A stretch of 64,000 nucleotides of DNA from Nocardia cyriacigeorgica (GCF_010868145.1 NZ_JAAGUY010000012.1:108598-172597), one strand, 5' to 3'. Counted from the stretch's first letter, positions 10,758 to 20,552 are shown. A program made the numbers and translations. The notes: a model not told the origin generated them from the sequence alone.

Positions 10758-11717
10758 TCACAGCGGCGAACGCACGACCTCCGCTACCCAATCGGCATTG
10801 GGTTCGATCGCATACGGCTTGGTCGATCCACGGTCGGTCCAGCTCGGTTCGAGGAAGGTCTCGGCGGCCCAACATGTGTGCCGGTAGAACCAGCAGTGGT
10901 CGGCGGTGGTCGCCACATCGGCCTTGCGGACGATGATCCAGCCGCTGCCGTCGGCGCGCAGGCAGTGGCTGCGGCCGTCGTCCGGGCACTCCTGCGGGGT
11001 GAAACCGGCGGCCTTGTTCAGGACCTCGGGCTTGCCGTTGTTCTCGTTCTCACCGGCCAGCACTCGTAGGCGGTTCACCGGGAGGACCGAGGGCATATCG
11101 CCGCCGTAGCCGGTGGTCCACACCGCGCGTACTCGCCGATCGTGGTTGGGGGCCAAGTGGGAGACTGCCCCGCCTTGGCTGTGCCCCCAGGTCGCGATAC
11201 CGAGATCGCAGTCGACGGTGTCGAGCGCGCAGGCGGTCCGGAGCAGGCTACGCGGTTCGTGCGGCGCGAACAGGCAGCGAGTCTGGTTTCCGTGGTCGCT
11301 GGCCAGGGCGAGCACGGTGTTGTCGTAATCGACCATGAGCGCGACGAAGCCGCGGCGGGCCATCGCCTCGGTGACGGCGTTCGCGGCTGGAATGTTGTCC
11401 CGGAGGTCGGTCTCCGGGTCCTTGCCGAAATTGGTTCCGACGAAGTACAGGAACAACGGGTGACGCCGGCCATCCGCAGGCTCGAATCCGCGCGTCTGAT
11501 ACTCCCGCCGGCAATCGGCACTGTTGTCCACGGTCCCGGCGTAGGCGGGCGGAGCCGCGATCTGCCGCACCGCATCCGGGTTCTGCGCCGAGGACACCCC
11601 CACTGGACCGGAGCAGCCCAGAAGCAGCGCAACCAGACCCAAGAGGATCACCCGCCACCACGGCCACCGGTGCGTTCGATCTCGCGAATCGCCGTCCGAC
11701 GTCAGTTCGATCGCCAC
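10758..11717 (-). CDS. Secreted lipoprotein alpha/beta hydrolase
   Basis: The 319-residue protein has a basic N-terminus, a hydrophobic segment (WRVILLGLVALLLGC) and a lipobox LLGC, so it should be anchored outside the cell. The body has an alpha/beta hydrolase order: PLFLYFVGTNFG strand and oxyanion region, VALMVDYDN strand, nucleophile elbow GHSQGG with the catalytic serine, and a late VLAGENENN strand. Several cysteine pairs (ADCRREY, CALDTVDCD, CPDDGRSHC, HCWFYRHTC) suggest disulfides, which fits export. The substrate is unknown; an esterase or acylglycerol hydrolase is likely. It is monocistronic, with 142 bp to the next gene. Confidence 0.8.
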   Translation of the reverse strand: MAIELTSDGDSRDRTHRWPWWRVILLGLVALLLGCSGPVGVSSAQNPDAVRQIAAPPAYAGTVDNSADCRREYQTRGFEPADGRRHPLFLYFVGTNFGKDPETDLRDNIPAANAVTEAMARRGFVALMVDYDNTVLALASDHGNQTRCLFAPHEPRSLLRTACALDTVDCDLGIATWGHSQGGAVSHLAPNHDRRVRAVWTTGYGGDMPSVLPVNRLRVLAGENENNGKPEVLNKAAGFTPQECPDDGRSHCLRADGSGWIIVRKADVATTADHCWFYRHTCWAAETFLEPSWTDRGSTKPYAIEPNADWVAEVVRSPL

Positions 11718-11859
11718 GCCCCCGAGCGTAGTTGGGCAGGCCCAGGAGTTTCGGTCCCACGCCGAAAGGCCGGACCCCGTGCAGATTCGGAGCTCGGCGC
11801 GCTCCGCCCAGCGGATACCCTGATTCCTGCCCAGGCGCCTCGCGCAAGATTCATCCCGA

Positions 11860-13158
11860 CTACACCGGCCTCGGCAGGAATCCGGTGTCGATGAAGTAGT
11901 CGATATGGCGGTCGATGAGGTCGGCTGTCATCGGTGGACACACGATTCCGGATCCGGACAGTGCCTGCCTGGTATTCGCCTCGTCCCAGGTCGGACGGTG
12001 TCGGGCGAATGTCGCTCGCTCCCCCAGGATCAGGGCCTTGGCAAGGTCGCGGTCCGTACCGGCGGTCACCGCGAGCCGGGCGGCCAATTCCGTCGCGGGC
12101 GTGAGGTCGATATCGAAGCCCTTGCCGCGCAGCCGCTCCCAGACGGTGTCGAGGGGCAGCGAGGTGCGATTGACCAGATGATGAACCTCGGCGTCGGCAC
12201 CGGTTCTCATGATGCGCACGATCGCCGCGGCCACGTAATCCGCGGGCACCAAGCTCAATTCGGTACCGCGGGTCGGCGGTACGCCGCCCAGCAGCACCGC
12301 CGCACGGATCAGCAGCCAGGCAGCGTCATCCGGGCTGGTGGCGCCCGTTCGTGAACTGCCACAGATCCGGTCGGGACGGTAGATGACGGTCGGCAGGCCA
12401 CGCTCGGCGGCGCGTGCCATCAACTCCTCACCCACCCATTTGCTCAGGACGTAGCCATTACCGGTGAGCACGTCGGGACCTGGGCGCGACGCTTCGAGCA
12501 CGGTGAGTCGTGGCCTGGTGACCGTCGCCGAACCGACCGACGTGGTGGAGACGAAATGCACGGGTTTGCTTCGCCCCGTGCAGGCGAAGCGCAGTATCGA
12601 TTCGGTGCCGGTGACGTTGGCTGCGCGGAGTCGCGCGTATGGCTCGGCGTGATTGACCCGCGCACCGTTGTGGACGACAACGTCGACCTCGGTGCACTGC
12701 GTTCGATACGCGGCAGCCGCGAGGCCGAATCGCGGTTCGGTCAGATTGCCCGGCACTGCCACCACCCGCGCCGCGATATCCGGATGCCAGAGCCGGTATC
12801 TCCGCAGCGCGTCCATGATCCTGAGGTGTGCCGCCGTCGAGTCGGCGGCCCGGACCAGACAGCGGATCTCCGCGTCCGTATGTCGCGCCAATTGCCACAC
12901 CAGATGGGCGCCGAGGAACCCTGCCGCCCCGGTGACGAAGACAGCGCGCGGATCGGCAACGCCGGACGGAATCTGTGCTTCCGGCACGATCGTGGCATCG
13001 AGTTCGGCATCAGCACCGATCTCTGCGGCGGGGCGAGCGCGAGCGTTCAGGCGTGGGATCTTATTCGGCCCCGCCAGCTCGGTGATCGAACGCGGACGTC
13101 CTGCGAAGCCGAATCGGCCTGTTATCGCCGATATCGGCCGACCCGGCTGAGGATGCAC
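11860..13158 (-). CDS. Stand-alone thioester reductase (SDR) protein
   Basis: A 432-residue protein of the extended SDR, thioester-reductase type. It has the NAD(P)-binding motif VTGAAGFLGAHL (about 73-84), an acidic/basic VRAADST segment, VVVHNGARVNH, the catalytic Y-x3-K in NGYVLSKWVGEEL, and YRPDRICGSS. In carboxylic acid reductases and NRPSs this domain releases a carrier-bound acyl chain as an aldehyde or alcohol. Here no adenylation or carrier domain is attached, yet the about 70 residues ahead of the fold look like the linker found in those megasynthases. No NRPS lies nearby, so the carrier must be encoded elsewhere or the substrate is an acyl-CoA (inference). Confidence 0.8.
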   Translation of the reverse strand: MHPQPGRPISAITGRFGFAGRPRSITELAGPNKIPRLNARARPAAEIGADAELDATIVPEAQIPSGVADPRAVFVTGAAGFLGAHLVWQLARHTDAEIRCLVRAADSTAAHLRIMDALRRYRLWHPDIAARVVAVPGNLTEPRFGLAAAAYRTQCTEVDVVVHNGARVNHAEPYARLRAANVTGTESILRFACTGRSKPVHFVSTTSVGSATVTRPRLTVLEASRPGPDVLTGNGYVLSKWVGEELMARAAERGLPTVIYRPDRICGSSRTGATSPDDAAWLLIRAAVLLGGVPPTRGTELSLVPADYVAAAIVRIMRTGADAEVHHLVNRTSLPLDTVWERLRGKGFDIDLTPATELAARLAVTAGTDRDLAKALILGERATFARHRPTWDEANTRQALSGSGIVCPPMTADLIDRHIDYFIDTGFLPRPV

Positions 13159-13257
13159 GAAATGAGCGTAGCCAGATTTGGGCTGGTATCCGCGCCCGAA
13201 ATTATGGGGCCGGTATCTTTCGGGTCCCCGGTCGGGACGGCGTTTCGTCGCGCGGCG

Positions 13258-14538
13258 CTACCGCAGCGTCGGGCTCCGCTCGGCCACCACTTCGTCGGGT
13301 CCGGTGACCGACTCCGGTTCCGCGCGTTGTTCCGCCCGGCGCGCGAACGCGATCCAGCCCAGCATCAGCAGCGCCACCCACACGTAGGCATCACCGACGA
13401 CGTGCTGGCCGATCGACCAGCTCAGTTCGCGGTCCTCGCCCTGCGGGACCTGCTCATGCGGTGCGTAGTAGAACACCCACGCGATGGCGATCACCGACAG
13501 GTAGCAGGCGATCGCGGCGTTGCGGGGCAGCCTGCCCGCGTAGGCGACCATGACCAGCAGACCGGGCGCCACCCACACCCAGTGGTGCGACCAGGAGATC
13601 GGCGATACCAGCAAGGCGAGCAGCGCGTTGGCGTACAGCGCCAACGGCGGCACGTCCGCGACCTTGCGCATGATCGCGTAGACCACGACCAGAGCTGCTG
13701 CGGCCAATACCAGCCACAGCGCGGTGAACGCGATTCCGGAGATGCCGAAGCGGGCCAGCACGCCCTGGATCGACTGGTTGGTATGGAAGACCGAACCGGA
13801 CAGCCCGGACATGTTTCCACCGCCGAACCAGTAGTCGAACGACTCGCGCGGCAGCACCGCGAAGGCGAGCGCGGTGACCGTGGCGCCGGTGGCGGCGGCG
13901 GTGATGGCGGCCTTGTAGTCCTTGCGGACCAGGAAGTACAGCACGAACGCGGCAGGCGTCAGCTTGATCGCCGCGGCGATGCCGACCAGCACGCCGCGCG
14001 GCCATTTGGTCTTCTCGGTGAGGCAGTCGGCCGCGACGAGGCCCATGAGGATCAGGTTCACCTGGCCGAAGTCCAGCGTCGAGACCGTCGGCTCGAGCAG
14101 CAACGTCAGCGGCAGCGCGGTCGCCGCCGCCCACCAGCCGAGACCACGGTGCTGCGGCCACATCCTCCTGGCCACCAGGAACAGGGTGAGTGCGAGCGCG
14201 GCGACGGAGACCGTGAAGTAGCTGACCACCGCCGCACTCCATGGCAGCAGCGCGAATGGCGACAGCGCCAGGGCCGCGAAGGGCGGATAGATGAACGGCA
14301 ACCCGATCCCGAACGAGGTCTCGGGCAGCTCGCCGTACATGTCACCGCCGTCGCGGAGAGTGTCGATGCCGATCCGGTAGACCTCGAGGTCGATGAAGCC
14401 ACGGGAGATGTGGTCCGACAGCCAAAAGGCGACGGCGATCGCGAGCAGCACCGGAATACACCACGGCACTACCCTGGACCAGCGTGTGGGCAACGTAAGC
14501 AGACTCCGTGTCATAAAGGATGTGTGTTGTCTCGCCAT
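13258..14538 (-). CDS. GT87-family membrane mannosyltransferase
   Basis: A polytopic protein with about ten hydrophobic helices, for example WCIPVLLAIAVAFWL, AALVVVYAIM and AIACYLSVIAIAWVFYY. It fits GT-C/GT87 enzymes (old DUF2029) such as PimE and Rv2181, which use polyprenyl-phosphomannose to add alpha-1,2-mannose to PIMs or lipomannan. The first extracytoplasmic loop carries the acidic signature FIDLEVYR, with further matches at FIYPPFAALALSPFA and SPISWSHHWVW. The start is unsure: ATG at 14538 or 14514 are both possible and neither has a good ribosome site. Expected to act at the outer face of the membrane in envelope glycan synthesis. Confidence 0.8.
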   Translation of the reverse strand: MARQHTSFMTRSLLTLPTRWSRVVPWCIPVLLAIAVAFWLSDHISRGFIDLEVYRIGIDTLRDGGDMYGELPETSFGIGLPFIYPPFAALALSPFALLPWSAAVVSYFTVSVAALALTLFLVARRMWPQHRGLGWWAAATALPLTLLLEPTVSTLDFGQVNLILMGLVAADCLTEKTKWPRGVLVGIAAAIKLTPAAFVLYFLVRKDYKAAITAAATGATVTALAFAVLPRESFDYWFGGGNMSGLSGSVFHTNQSIQGVLARFGISGIAFTALWLVLAAAALVVVYAIMRKVADVPPLALYANALLALLVSPISWSHHWVWVAPGLLVMVAYAGRLPRNAAIACYLSVIAIAWVFYYAPHEQVPQGEDRELSWSIGQHVVGDAYVWVALLMLGWIAFARRAEQRAEPESVTGPDEVVAERSPTLR

Positions 14539-14800
14539 GGACTCGGCTGGGCGTCGATCCCGGTCGATCCGGCGGCACGGTGTGCTCGGATTCCGACCAC
14601 CTCCCCACTGCTCGACGACCCCGGCAACCTTACACAAACGCGGCCGATCGATGGGAAGGAGGTGTGTCCGGCCCGCCACAGCGCGACGGGGCCGCGCTCA
14701 TGGGCGACGAAGGCGCCGAATCCGGGTTGCCGCGGGAGCGAACGGGTCGACGGCCCGCAACCACATCGCTCGGACCTGGGCCGATCATCGCCCGTCCGCA

Positions 14801-16426
14801 TCAGGTCAGCCCGTGCTCGTAGGCGAACGCGGCCGCCGCGGTACGTGAGGTGACATCGAGCTTGGTGAAGATATTGGACAGGTGCCGCGCCACCGTCTTC
14901 TCACTGAGCACGAGCGCGGACGCGATCTCGGGATTGCTGCGTCCGGCCGCCACCAGACGCAGCACCTCGAGCTCACGGGCCGACAGGCCACCCGGCGCAC
15001 GTGGGGTCAGCAGAGCCGACACCTCGCGTTCGGCCGGCGCGGCCCCCAATTCGGCGAAGACGCGGCGCGCGGCCGCGAATTCTGATCGGGCCGAATCCTC
15101 ATCGCCCAGCGCTCGCAAAGCACGACCGATATCGACCCGGCACCGCGCGGTCTCGTAGGGAGCGCCGAGCTCACTCCAGATGCGGACCGCGTGGCGTAGC
15201 TGCGGCACGGCCACAGCGCAGTCGGCGCGTGCGGTCGCGACACACCCGGTGGCCCGCGCCGCCATCGCCCGCAGCGGAGCGCAACCGAAGCTCGCGGCGA
15301 TCTCCGCCAACTCGGCGCTCAGCGCCGCGGCCTCCTCTGTCTCCCCTGCCGCGAGCAGGATGTCGATCGCCGCGGGCAGTCGCTGGCAGCGATGCACCGG
15401 GTCCGCCGCTTCGGCGACCAATCGCCGCACCGCTGCCAACGCAGCGCTGGTACGGCCACGAATCGACCAGAGCAGCGCCAGCCCCGGCTGCGGCTCATGG
15501 CCGTAATCGGTCGCCCCGGTGTACGCATCGTCGGCCTCATCGAAGGCTCCGCGAATACGCAGTACGTCACCGCGCTCGGCCAGCGCCAGGCCGGCGGCGG
15601 CCGGTGACTGGGCCACGAGATAGCGGCGGACTGCCAGCCCGAACTCCTCCAAGGCGGCGTCGTAAGCGCCGTGCAGCCGCATCAGCTGCCCGCGGTGCAC
15701 CGCGCATTGGCCGGTGAACAACACCAGGCCGGGCTGGTCGGCGCACCAATTCGTCAACGCCACCGTCCATTGCTCGGCCCGGCCCAGGTCCGAGATCTCC
15801 TGGCATCCCTCGATCATCGTGCAGTAGATGTGACCGGCGAACATCGTCGATACGCCACCGGCGGCGATGCACGCCATCGCCTCGTCCATCAGGGCGAGCC
15901 CTTCGCGCACCCGCCCGGTGTACAACGCCAGCCTGCCGTGCGCGGACAGACCCATGGCGGTCAACTCGGGGGCGTCGAATCGGCGGCCGTAGTCGGTGAC
16001 GTTCTCGGCGCATTCGGCCGCGGCCGGGAATTCCCCGGCGAAGACATGCCTCAACATCACGGCCACCAGGATGTAGCCGCGTTCGACCACATCCCCCGGC
16101 ACCTGGTCGAGCAATCGCCGCGCCCGCCCCACCCAGCCGCCGGAGACCGCCGATTCACCGGCCATCAGCAGGGTCTGTGCCAACCAGAACGCGCATCGCA
16201 CGGCGGCGAGCCGATTCCCGTCGTCCAATTGCAGCTGGTACGCGCGCTGCATGGCTTGGATGCTGTCGTTGGTGTGGCCGGTCAGATAGGCCGCAGTAGC
16301 GAGCCTGGCGAAATCATCGCCGCGTAAGGCGTCGGCGTCCGACTCCGACAGCGCCTCGAACGCCGCCACCCATTCCCGGCGCTCGTAGGCCTCACGAGCC
16401 TGTCGCAAGCTGTCGACAACGCTCAT
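14801..16426 (-). CDS. LuxR-family regulator with TPR-like body
   Basis: A 541-residue regulator. The C-terminal 65 residues form a LuxR/GerE helix-turn-helix (GLSARELEVLRLVAAGRSN, then EIASALVLSEKTVARHLSNI). The rest is a long array of helical pairs with TPR-like alternation (for example RLATAAYLTGHTNDSIQAM), as in MalT/LAL-type regulators but without an ATPase domain. It follows the flavin monooxygenase gene on the same strand after 71 bp, so the two probably share a promoter and the regulator may respond to that enzyme's substrate (inference). Confidence 0.85.
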   Translation of the reverse strand: MSVVDSLRQAREAYERREWVAAFEALSESDADALRGDDFARLATAAYLTGHTNDSIQAMQRAYQLQLDDGNRLAAVRCAFWLAQTLLMAGESAVSGGWVGRARRLLDQVPGDVVERGYILVAVMLRHVFAGEFPAAAECAENVTDYGRRFDAPELTAMGLSAHGRLALYTGRVREGLALMDEAMACIAAGGVSTMFAGHIYCTMIEGCQEISDLGRAEQWTVALTNWCADQPGLVLFTGQCAVHRGQLMRLHGAYDAALEEFGLAVRRYLVAQSPAAAGLALAERGDVLRIRGAFDEADDAYTGATDYGHEPQPGLALLWSIRGRTSAALAAVRRLVAEAADPVHRCQRLPAAIDILLAAGETEEAAALSAELAEIAASFGCAPLRAMAARATGCVATARADCAVAVPQLRHAVRIWSELGAPYETARCRVDIGRALRALGDEDSARSEFAAARRVFAELGAAPAEREVSALLTPRAPGGLSARELEVLRLVAAGRSNPEIASALVLSEKTVARHLSNIFTKLDVTSRTAAAAFAYEHGLT

Positions 16427-16497
16427 CGCGCATCACCTGTTACGGGACAATACGCGCAGTTCGGAGCTGAACACATCCCGTCCCCATCCGGGTGATC

Positions 16498-17607
16498 TCA
16501 GGCCGCTGCCCGTACGGTGGCCGGCGCCTGCGCCCGCGCCGCGATCTTCCGCGCGACATATTCGGCGTCCCGCCCGACGCCGGGGAACACCATGGACGAG
16601 AACGCGTACTGGAAACTGAGCCCACAGAAGAACAAGCCCGGCATGTCGTCGACCACACCGCGATACTCCTTCGGCCAGCCGTCGTCGCCGATGACGGGCA
16701 AGTCGATCCAATCGAACACCTGACGGAACCCGGTCGCCCACACGACGTTGCGCACATCCACAACCGTGCCGTCGTCCAGTTCCGGGAGTCCGTCGCGAAC
16801 ACCGCGCATCCGGGCGGTATTTCGCCGCACGCCACGCTCGGCCAGATCGGCCCGCTTCACCCGCAACATGGGTCCACCGTGGAAGCGAACCTCCCGCATC
16901 ACCTTCCGGCCGATCGGAGTGCGGCGAGTGAGTACGTGCCGCCACATGAACACCAGCACCGGTAGCGCGAGCCTGATCGAGCTACGGTCCCAGCGCACCG
17001 GAATCTGTCCGCAATCGCGGCCGCAGAGGATGGTTCGGTGGGTGCGGGCCACTTCGTAAGCGATGTCGGTGCCGGAATGGGAGGCGCCCACCACCAATAC
17101 CGGTCCGGGCGCCAGCTGATCCGGCCTGCGGTACTGGCTCGAATGCAGTTGGGTGATGGCAGGATCCAGGTCGGCGGCGAAATCCGGGACGTAGGGCGAG
17201 CGGCCGAAGGTGCCGGTCGCGACGACGACGTTATCGCAGGTGATGGTGTCGGCACCGAGCCGCGCCACGAACCCTCCGCCGGGGCGGGCGGTCAACTGAT
17301 CGACACCGGTTCGCATGCGCACCGGCAGATCCCAGTGCAGAGCGTACCGCTCCAGGTAGTCGGCCACTTCGTCCTTACCCGGGTAGCTCCACGGATCAGC
17401 GGACGGGAACGGCAGGCCGGGCAGCCCGTCGTATTTCGCGGGCGAATACAGGCGCAGCGAGTCGTAATGACGCCGCCAGTTGTCGCCGATGCGTTCGTTG
17501 CGGTCGACGATCAGAAATGGCCGCTGTCGCCGTCGCAGCGCGCTCCCGGTCGACAGCCCGGCCTGTCCGGCCCCGATGATGAGTGTCTCGATGTGTTGAG
17601 TGGTCAT
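16498..17607 (-). CDS. FAD-dependent NADPH monooxygenase (flavin-containing)
   Basis: A 369-residue flavoprotein. The FAD motif GAGQAGLS is near residue 12-19, followed by the ExxxxxGDNWR-like segment (VDRNERIGDNWRRHYDSL) of the FMO/Trk-like family. The second Rossmann motif GASHSG (about 173-178) binds NADPH, and VWATGFRQVFDWI near residue 290 matches the ATG motif. This group includes N-hydroxylating and Baeyer-Villiger enzymes and ArsO-like oxidases. The AGGAGG site precedes the ATG. An inverted repeat CTGAACC/GGTTCAG lies 10-49 bp upstream. It is followed by the LuxR gene. Confidence 0.85.
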   Translation of the reverse strand: MTTQHIETLIIGAGQAGLSTGSALRRRQRPFLIVDRNERIGDNWRRHYDSLRLYSPAKYDGLPGLPFPSADPWSYPGKDEVADYLERYALHWDLPVRMRTGVDQLTARPGGGFVARLGADTITCDNVVVATGTFGRSPYVPDFAADLDPAITQLHSSQYRRPDQLAPGPVLVVGASHSGTDIAYEVARTHRTILCGRDCGQIPVRWDRSSIRLALPVLVFMWRHVLTRRTPIGRKVMREVRFHGGPMLRVKRADLAERGVRRNTARMRGVRDGLPELDDGTVVDVRNVVWATGFRQVFDWIDLPVIGDDGWPKEYRGVVDDMPGLFFCGLSFQYAFSSMVFPGVGRDAEYVARKIAARAQAPATVRAAA

Positions 17608-17616
17608 GGTCGCCTC

Positions 17617-17656
17617 CTGAACCGATGGTTACGAGGCTTCCGACGCTATGGTTCAG
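17617..17656. promoter_or_regulatory. Inverted repeat ahead of the monooxygenase gene
   Basis: CTGAACC (17617-17623) and GGTTCAG (17650-17656) face each other across 26 bp, just ahead of the monooxygenase ribosome site on the minus strand. It may be an operator, possibly for the LuxR regulator of the same unit, or chance. Confidence 0.3.
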
Positions 17657-17855
17657 ACACTGGCTCACGCTTCGGGCGAATTGCCCATTCGGCTGGGCGG
17701 GATCTATGCACGTAATCACCCACTTCCGGGCGCTCCCGCGCACCGATTTCCCGCGCCGCAGCACGAGGGGCACGACGGGGATCGAGGGCACCGAGTAGAT
17801 GCGGGTCTGGTCCAGCCGGCTCTCCGACCGTGTCGGGCGGTGGCTTCCGGCGCTG

Positions 17856-18398
17856 CTACCCCACGTCGCGGCGCAGCCAGGTGACCTCGGCGCCTTCACT
17901 ACCGCCACGGTAGACCTCGAGGTCGGTGTCCCATGCGGTACCGAGGGCGCGGTCGAGTTCAGCGGCGAGGTCGTAGCCGGAGTACTTGTCGAGTTCGCGT
18001 GCGGTTTGCAGCATTACCCGTAGCCGCATCTCACCGAGGGTGACATCGCCGTTGGCACTGGTGGATCCGTGCCAGAGGCCGAGGGTGGGCACGAAGCTGT
18101 AGCGCTCGCCGTCCACGCCCTCGCTTGGGTCCTCGGTGACTTCGAATCTCAGCACGGGCCAGGACCGCAGGGATTGGGCGATGCGCGCGGCGGTGCCGAC
18201 GGGGCCGACCCAGTCGCTGGTTGCCCGCAGTTGGCCGGAGGCGGCCGGCTGCGCGGTCCAGCGAAGCTTGGCGGGGGCCCCGAGAGCAGAGGCGAGTGCC
18301 CATTCGATGTGCGGGCACAGCGCGGCAGGCGACGAGTGGATGTAGACCACACCCGCCGTCGCATCCGCGAACTGACTCGATGCGCGCACCACTGACAC
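17856..18398 (-). CDS. DUF3145 family protein
   Basis: A 180-residue soluble protein that fits DUF3145 from end to end: GVVYIHSSPAALCPHIEWAL near the start, then RFEVTEDPSEGVDGERYSF and RLRVMLQTARELDKYSGYD. The family is restricted to actinobacteria with mycolic-acid or related envelopes and is of unknown function. No signal or membrane segment is present. It is transcribed alone, with no close neighbour on either side. Family assignment is good; role unknown. Confidence 0.85.
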   Translation of the reverse strand: MSVVRASSQFADATAGVVYIHSSPAALCPHIEWALASALGAPAKLRWTAQPAASGQLRATSDWVGPVGTAARIAQSLRSWPVLRFEVTEDPSEGVDGERYSFVPTLGLWHGSTSANGDVTLGEMRLRVMLQTARELDKYSGYDLAAELDRALGTAWDTDLEVYRGGSEGAEVTWLRRDVG

Positions 18399-18484
18399 CT
18401 CCAGCTTCGACGAGGAACGTCTTCCCCAACGGCCCGTCGAACTGGCGTTGCCCGAGTGTACTCGAGTGTCCGGTGTTACACCTG

Positions 18485-19318
18485 TTACTTAGCGGACGAG
18501 TTGCTTCGGCGTGTCGCCTCCGCGATCACCGCATCGCTGAACGGCGGCCATACCCCTCGTGCCCAGTCGCCGAAATTCTCGTCGCTCAAGGCGAGACACG
18601 CCAAGCCGACTTCCGGGTCGACCCACAGAAATGTGCCGGATTGCCCGAAATGACCGTAGGTTCGCGGCGAGTTCGCCGAGCCGGTCCAATGCGGGGATTT
18701 CCCGTCGCGGATTTCGAATCCGAGTCCCCAGTCGTTGGGCCGTTGCGATCCGAAGCCGGGCAGCACACCGTTGCGGCCGGGGAACTGGACGGTGGTGGCC
18801 TCGGTATGGGTCTCGGCCGAGATCAGCTGCGGATTCAATAGTTCCGCGGCGAAGCGGAGCAGGTCAGCCGCGCTGGAACGGCAGGCGTGACCGGCGGATC
18901 CGTCCAGCACCGACGACGTCATGCCGAGCGGCACGAAGACGGCATCGCGCAGGTAGTCGTCGAAGGCTATGCCGGTCTGTCCGGCGACGAACTCGGCGAG
19001 CACCTCGAATCCGGAGCTGGAGTAGATGCGCCGGGTGCCGGGCTCGGCCATCACGTCGGTGGTGTCGAAGGCGAGCCCGGAGGTGTGGGCCAGCAGATGT
19101 CGCACTGTCGAGCCCGGCGGGCCCGCAGGCTGATCGAGTTCGATCGCACCCTCTTCGACCGCGACCAGCACCGCATACGCGGCCAGGGGCTTGGTAACCG
19201 AGGCCAATCGGAAGACTCGGTCGGTATCCCCCGCGACGGCGGTGTCACCGCCGCCGAACACCACGCCCGCCGCCGCGTGGCGTACCGGCCAGTCCCTGAT
19301 CTGCTCGAGTGAACGCAC
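18485..19318 (-). CDS. Class C beta-lactamase-fold serine hydrolase (short)
   Basis: A GTG at 19318 gives 277 residues (VRSLEQIRDWPV); an ATG further upstream would add 39 residues that overlap the divergent gene and lack family character. The SxxK nucleophile motif is SVTK (about residue 40), the YxN-like motif is YSS in RRIYSSSGFEVLAEF, and the third box is HFGQSG. Penicillin-binding-like esterases and peptidases share this fold. It is short for the family and has no signal peptide, so a cytosolic esterase is likely. It lies divergent from a second serine hydrolase, with only 43 bp between the starts. Confidence 0.8.
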   Translation of the reverse strand: MRSLEQIRDWPVRHAAAGVVFGGGDTAVAGDTDRVFRLASVTKPLAAYAVLVAVEEGAIELDQPAGPPGSTVRHLLAHTSGLAFDTTDVMAEPGTRRIYSSSGFEVLAEFVAGQTGIAFDDYLRDAVFVPLGMTSSVLDGSAGHACRSSAADLLRFAAELLNPQLISAETHTEATTVQFPGRNGVLPGFGSQRPNDWGLGFEIRDGKSPHWTGSANSPRTYGHFGQSGTFLWVDPEVGLACLALSDENFGDWARGVWPPFSDAVIAEATRRSNSSAK

Positions 19319-19361
19319 GCAGCAGAGCCTACGAGAACATCGCCGATACGATCGAGTAACC

Positions 19362-20552
19362 ATGAGTGAGCACCCCACGATCCACGGCGAGGTGGAGGCC
19401 GGTTTCGGCCCCGTCGCCGACGCGTTCCGCCGCAACTTCTCCCAGCACGGCGAGATCGGCGCCGCCGTCGCGATCTACGCGGGTGAGCGCCCGGTGGTTG
19501 ACCTGTGGGCCGGGTATCGCGACCGTGAACGCGTGACGCCCTGGGAGCGCGACACCATCGTGCCGGTGTTCTCCTCGACCAAGGGCATGGCGGCGTTCGC
19601 GCTGGCGACCGCGGTGTCGCGCGGACTGCTCGACTACGAGCAGCCGGTGGCGAAGTACTGGCCCGAATTCGCCGCTAACGACAAGGACGAGATCACGGTC
19701 CGTCAGTTGATCGACCATCAGGCGGGTTTGTCCGGGCTCGATCGCCCGGTGAAGGCCGCCCAGATGGCCGATCTCGACGGGCTGGCCGAGATCCTGGCCG
19801 CACAGAAACCCGCATGGCGCTCTGGCACCCGCCACGGCTATCACGCACTGACCCTCGGCCTCTACCAGGGCGAGCTGTTGCGCCGCGTCGATCCACAGGC
19901 CCGCACCATCGGACAGTTCTTCGCCGATGAACTCGCGGCGCCGCTCGGGCTGGACTTCTTCATCGGCCTGCCCGCCGAACAGAGCCTTGACCGGGTCGCC
20001 ATCCTTTCCGCGACCAAGGGCCTGGACATCTTGCGCTACGAACGCGATATCCCGCTGCGTATCGGCGCGGAGGTCTACACCAAACGCGGCCTGTCCTATG
20101 CGGCCCTGACCAATCCGCGCTTCGGCGCCCCCGCGCGCGCCACGCGCCGGGAGTTCCTCGACCTCGGAGTGGCCAGCCACGGAGGCGTCGGCTCCGCCCG
20201 CGCGCTCGCCTCGATCTACGGCGCTGCCGCGGGCCGCACCGGCACACTGCCCATCGACAACGCAGTACTGGAGCGACTTGCCGCCGCCGACACCGCAGAC
20301 GATGTGCCAGCCGATGATCTCGTGCTGCACACCAAAAGCCGCTACCACATGGGTTTCCGCAAGTCGCGCGGCGCGTTCCGCTTCGGATCCGATAAACGCG
20401 CCTACGGCACCACCGGACTCGGTGGCTCCTTCGGATTCGCCGACCCCAGCACGGGATTCGGCTTCGGCTACGTTATGAACCGCCTCGGGATGGCCGTCCT
20501 CGACGACGTTCGCAGCCGCAATCTGCGCGAAGCCCTGCTGCGCTGCGCCTGA
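19362..20552 (+). CDS. EstB/LipL-type serine hydrolase (beta-lactamase class C fold)
   Basis: The ATG at 19362 gives 396 residues, the normal length for the EstB/LipL/LipE group of esterases. The SxxK motif is SSTK (about 72-75) in FSSTKGMAAFALA, the Tyr motif is GYHAL, and the C-terminal box is GTTGLGGSFGFADP. Members hydrolyse short or medium acyl esters, and some modify lipids or secondary metabolites. No export signal is visible. The gene is divergent from the shorter paralogous fold at 18485-19318, so they share a very short promoter region and may be co-regulated. Confidence 0.88.
   Translation: MSEHPTIHGEVEAGFGPVADAFRRNFSQHGEIGAAVAIYAGERPVVDLWAGYRDRERVTPWERDTIVPVFSSTKGMAAFALATAVSRGLLDYEQPVAKYWPEFAANDKDEITVRQLIDHQAGLSGLDRPVKAAQMADLDGLAEILAAQKPAWRSGTRHGYHALTLGLYQGELLRRVDPQARTIGQFFADELAAPLGLDFFIGLPAEQSLDRVAILSATKGLDILRYERDIPLRIGAEVYTKRGLSYAALTNPRFGAPARATRREFLDLGVASHGGVGSARALASIYGAAAGRTGTLPIDNAVLERLAAADTADDVPADDLVLHTKSRYHMGFRKSRGAFRFGSDKRAYGTTGLGGSFGFADPSTGFGFGYVMNRLGMAVLDDVRSRNLREALLRCA

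Noticed and set aside
12556..14853. A 765-codon plus-strand frame across the thioester reductase and GT87 genes
   Set aside because: It is rich in Arg, His and Gln, spans two recognisable minus-strand genes and has no family features.
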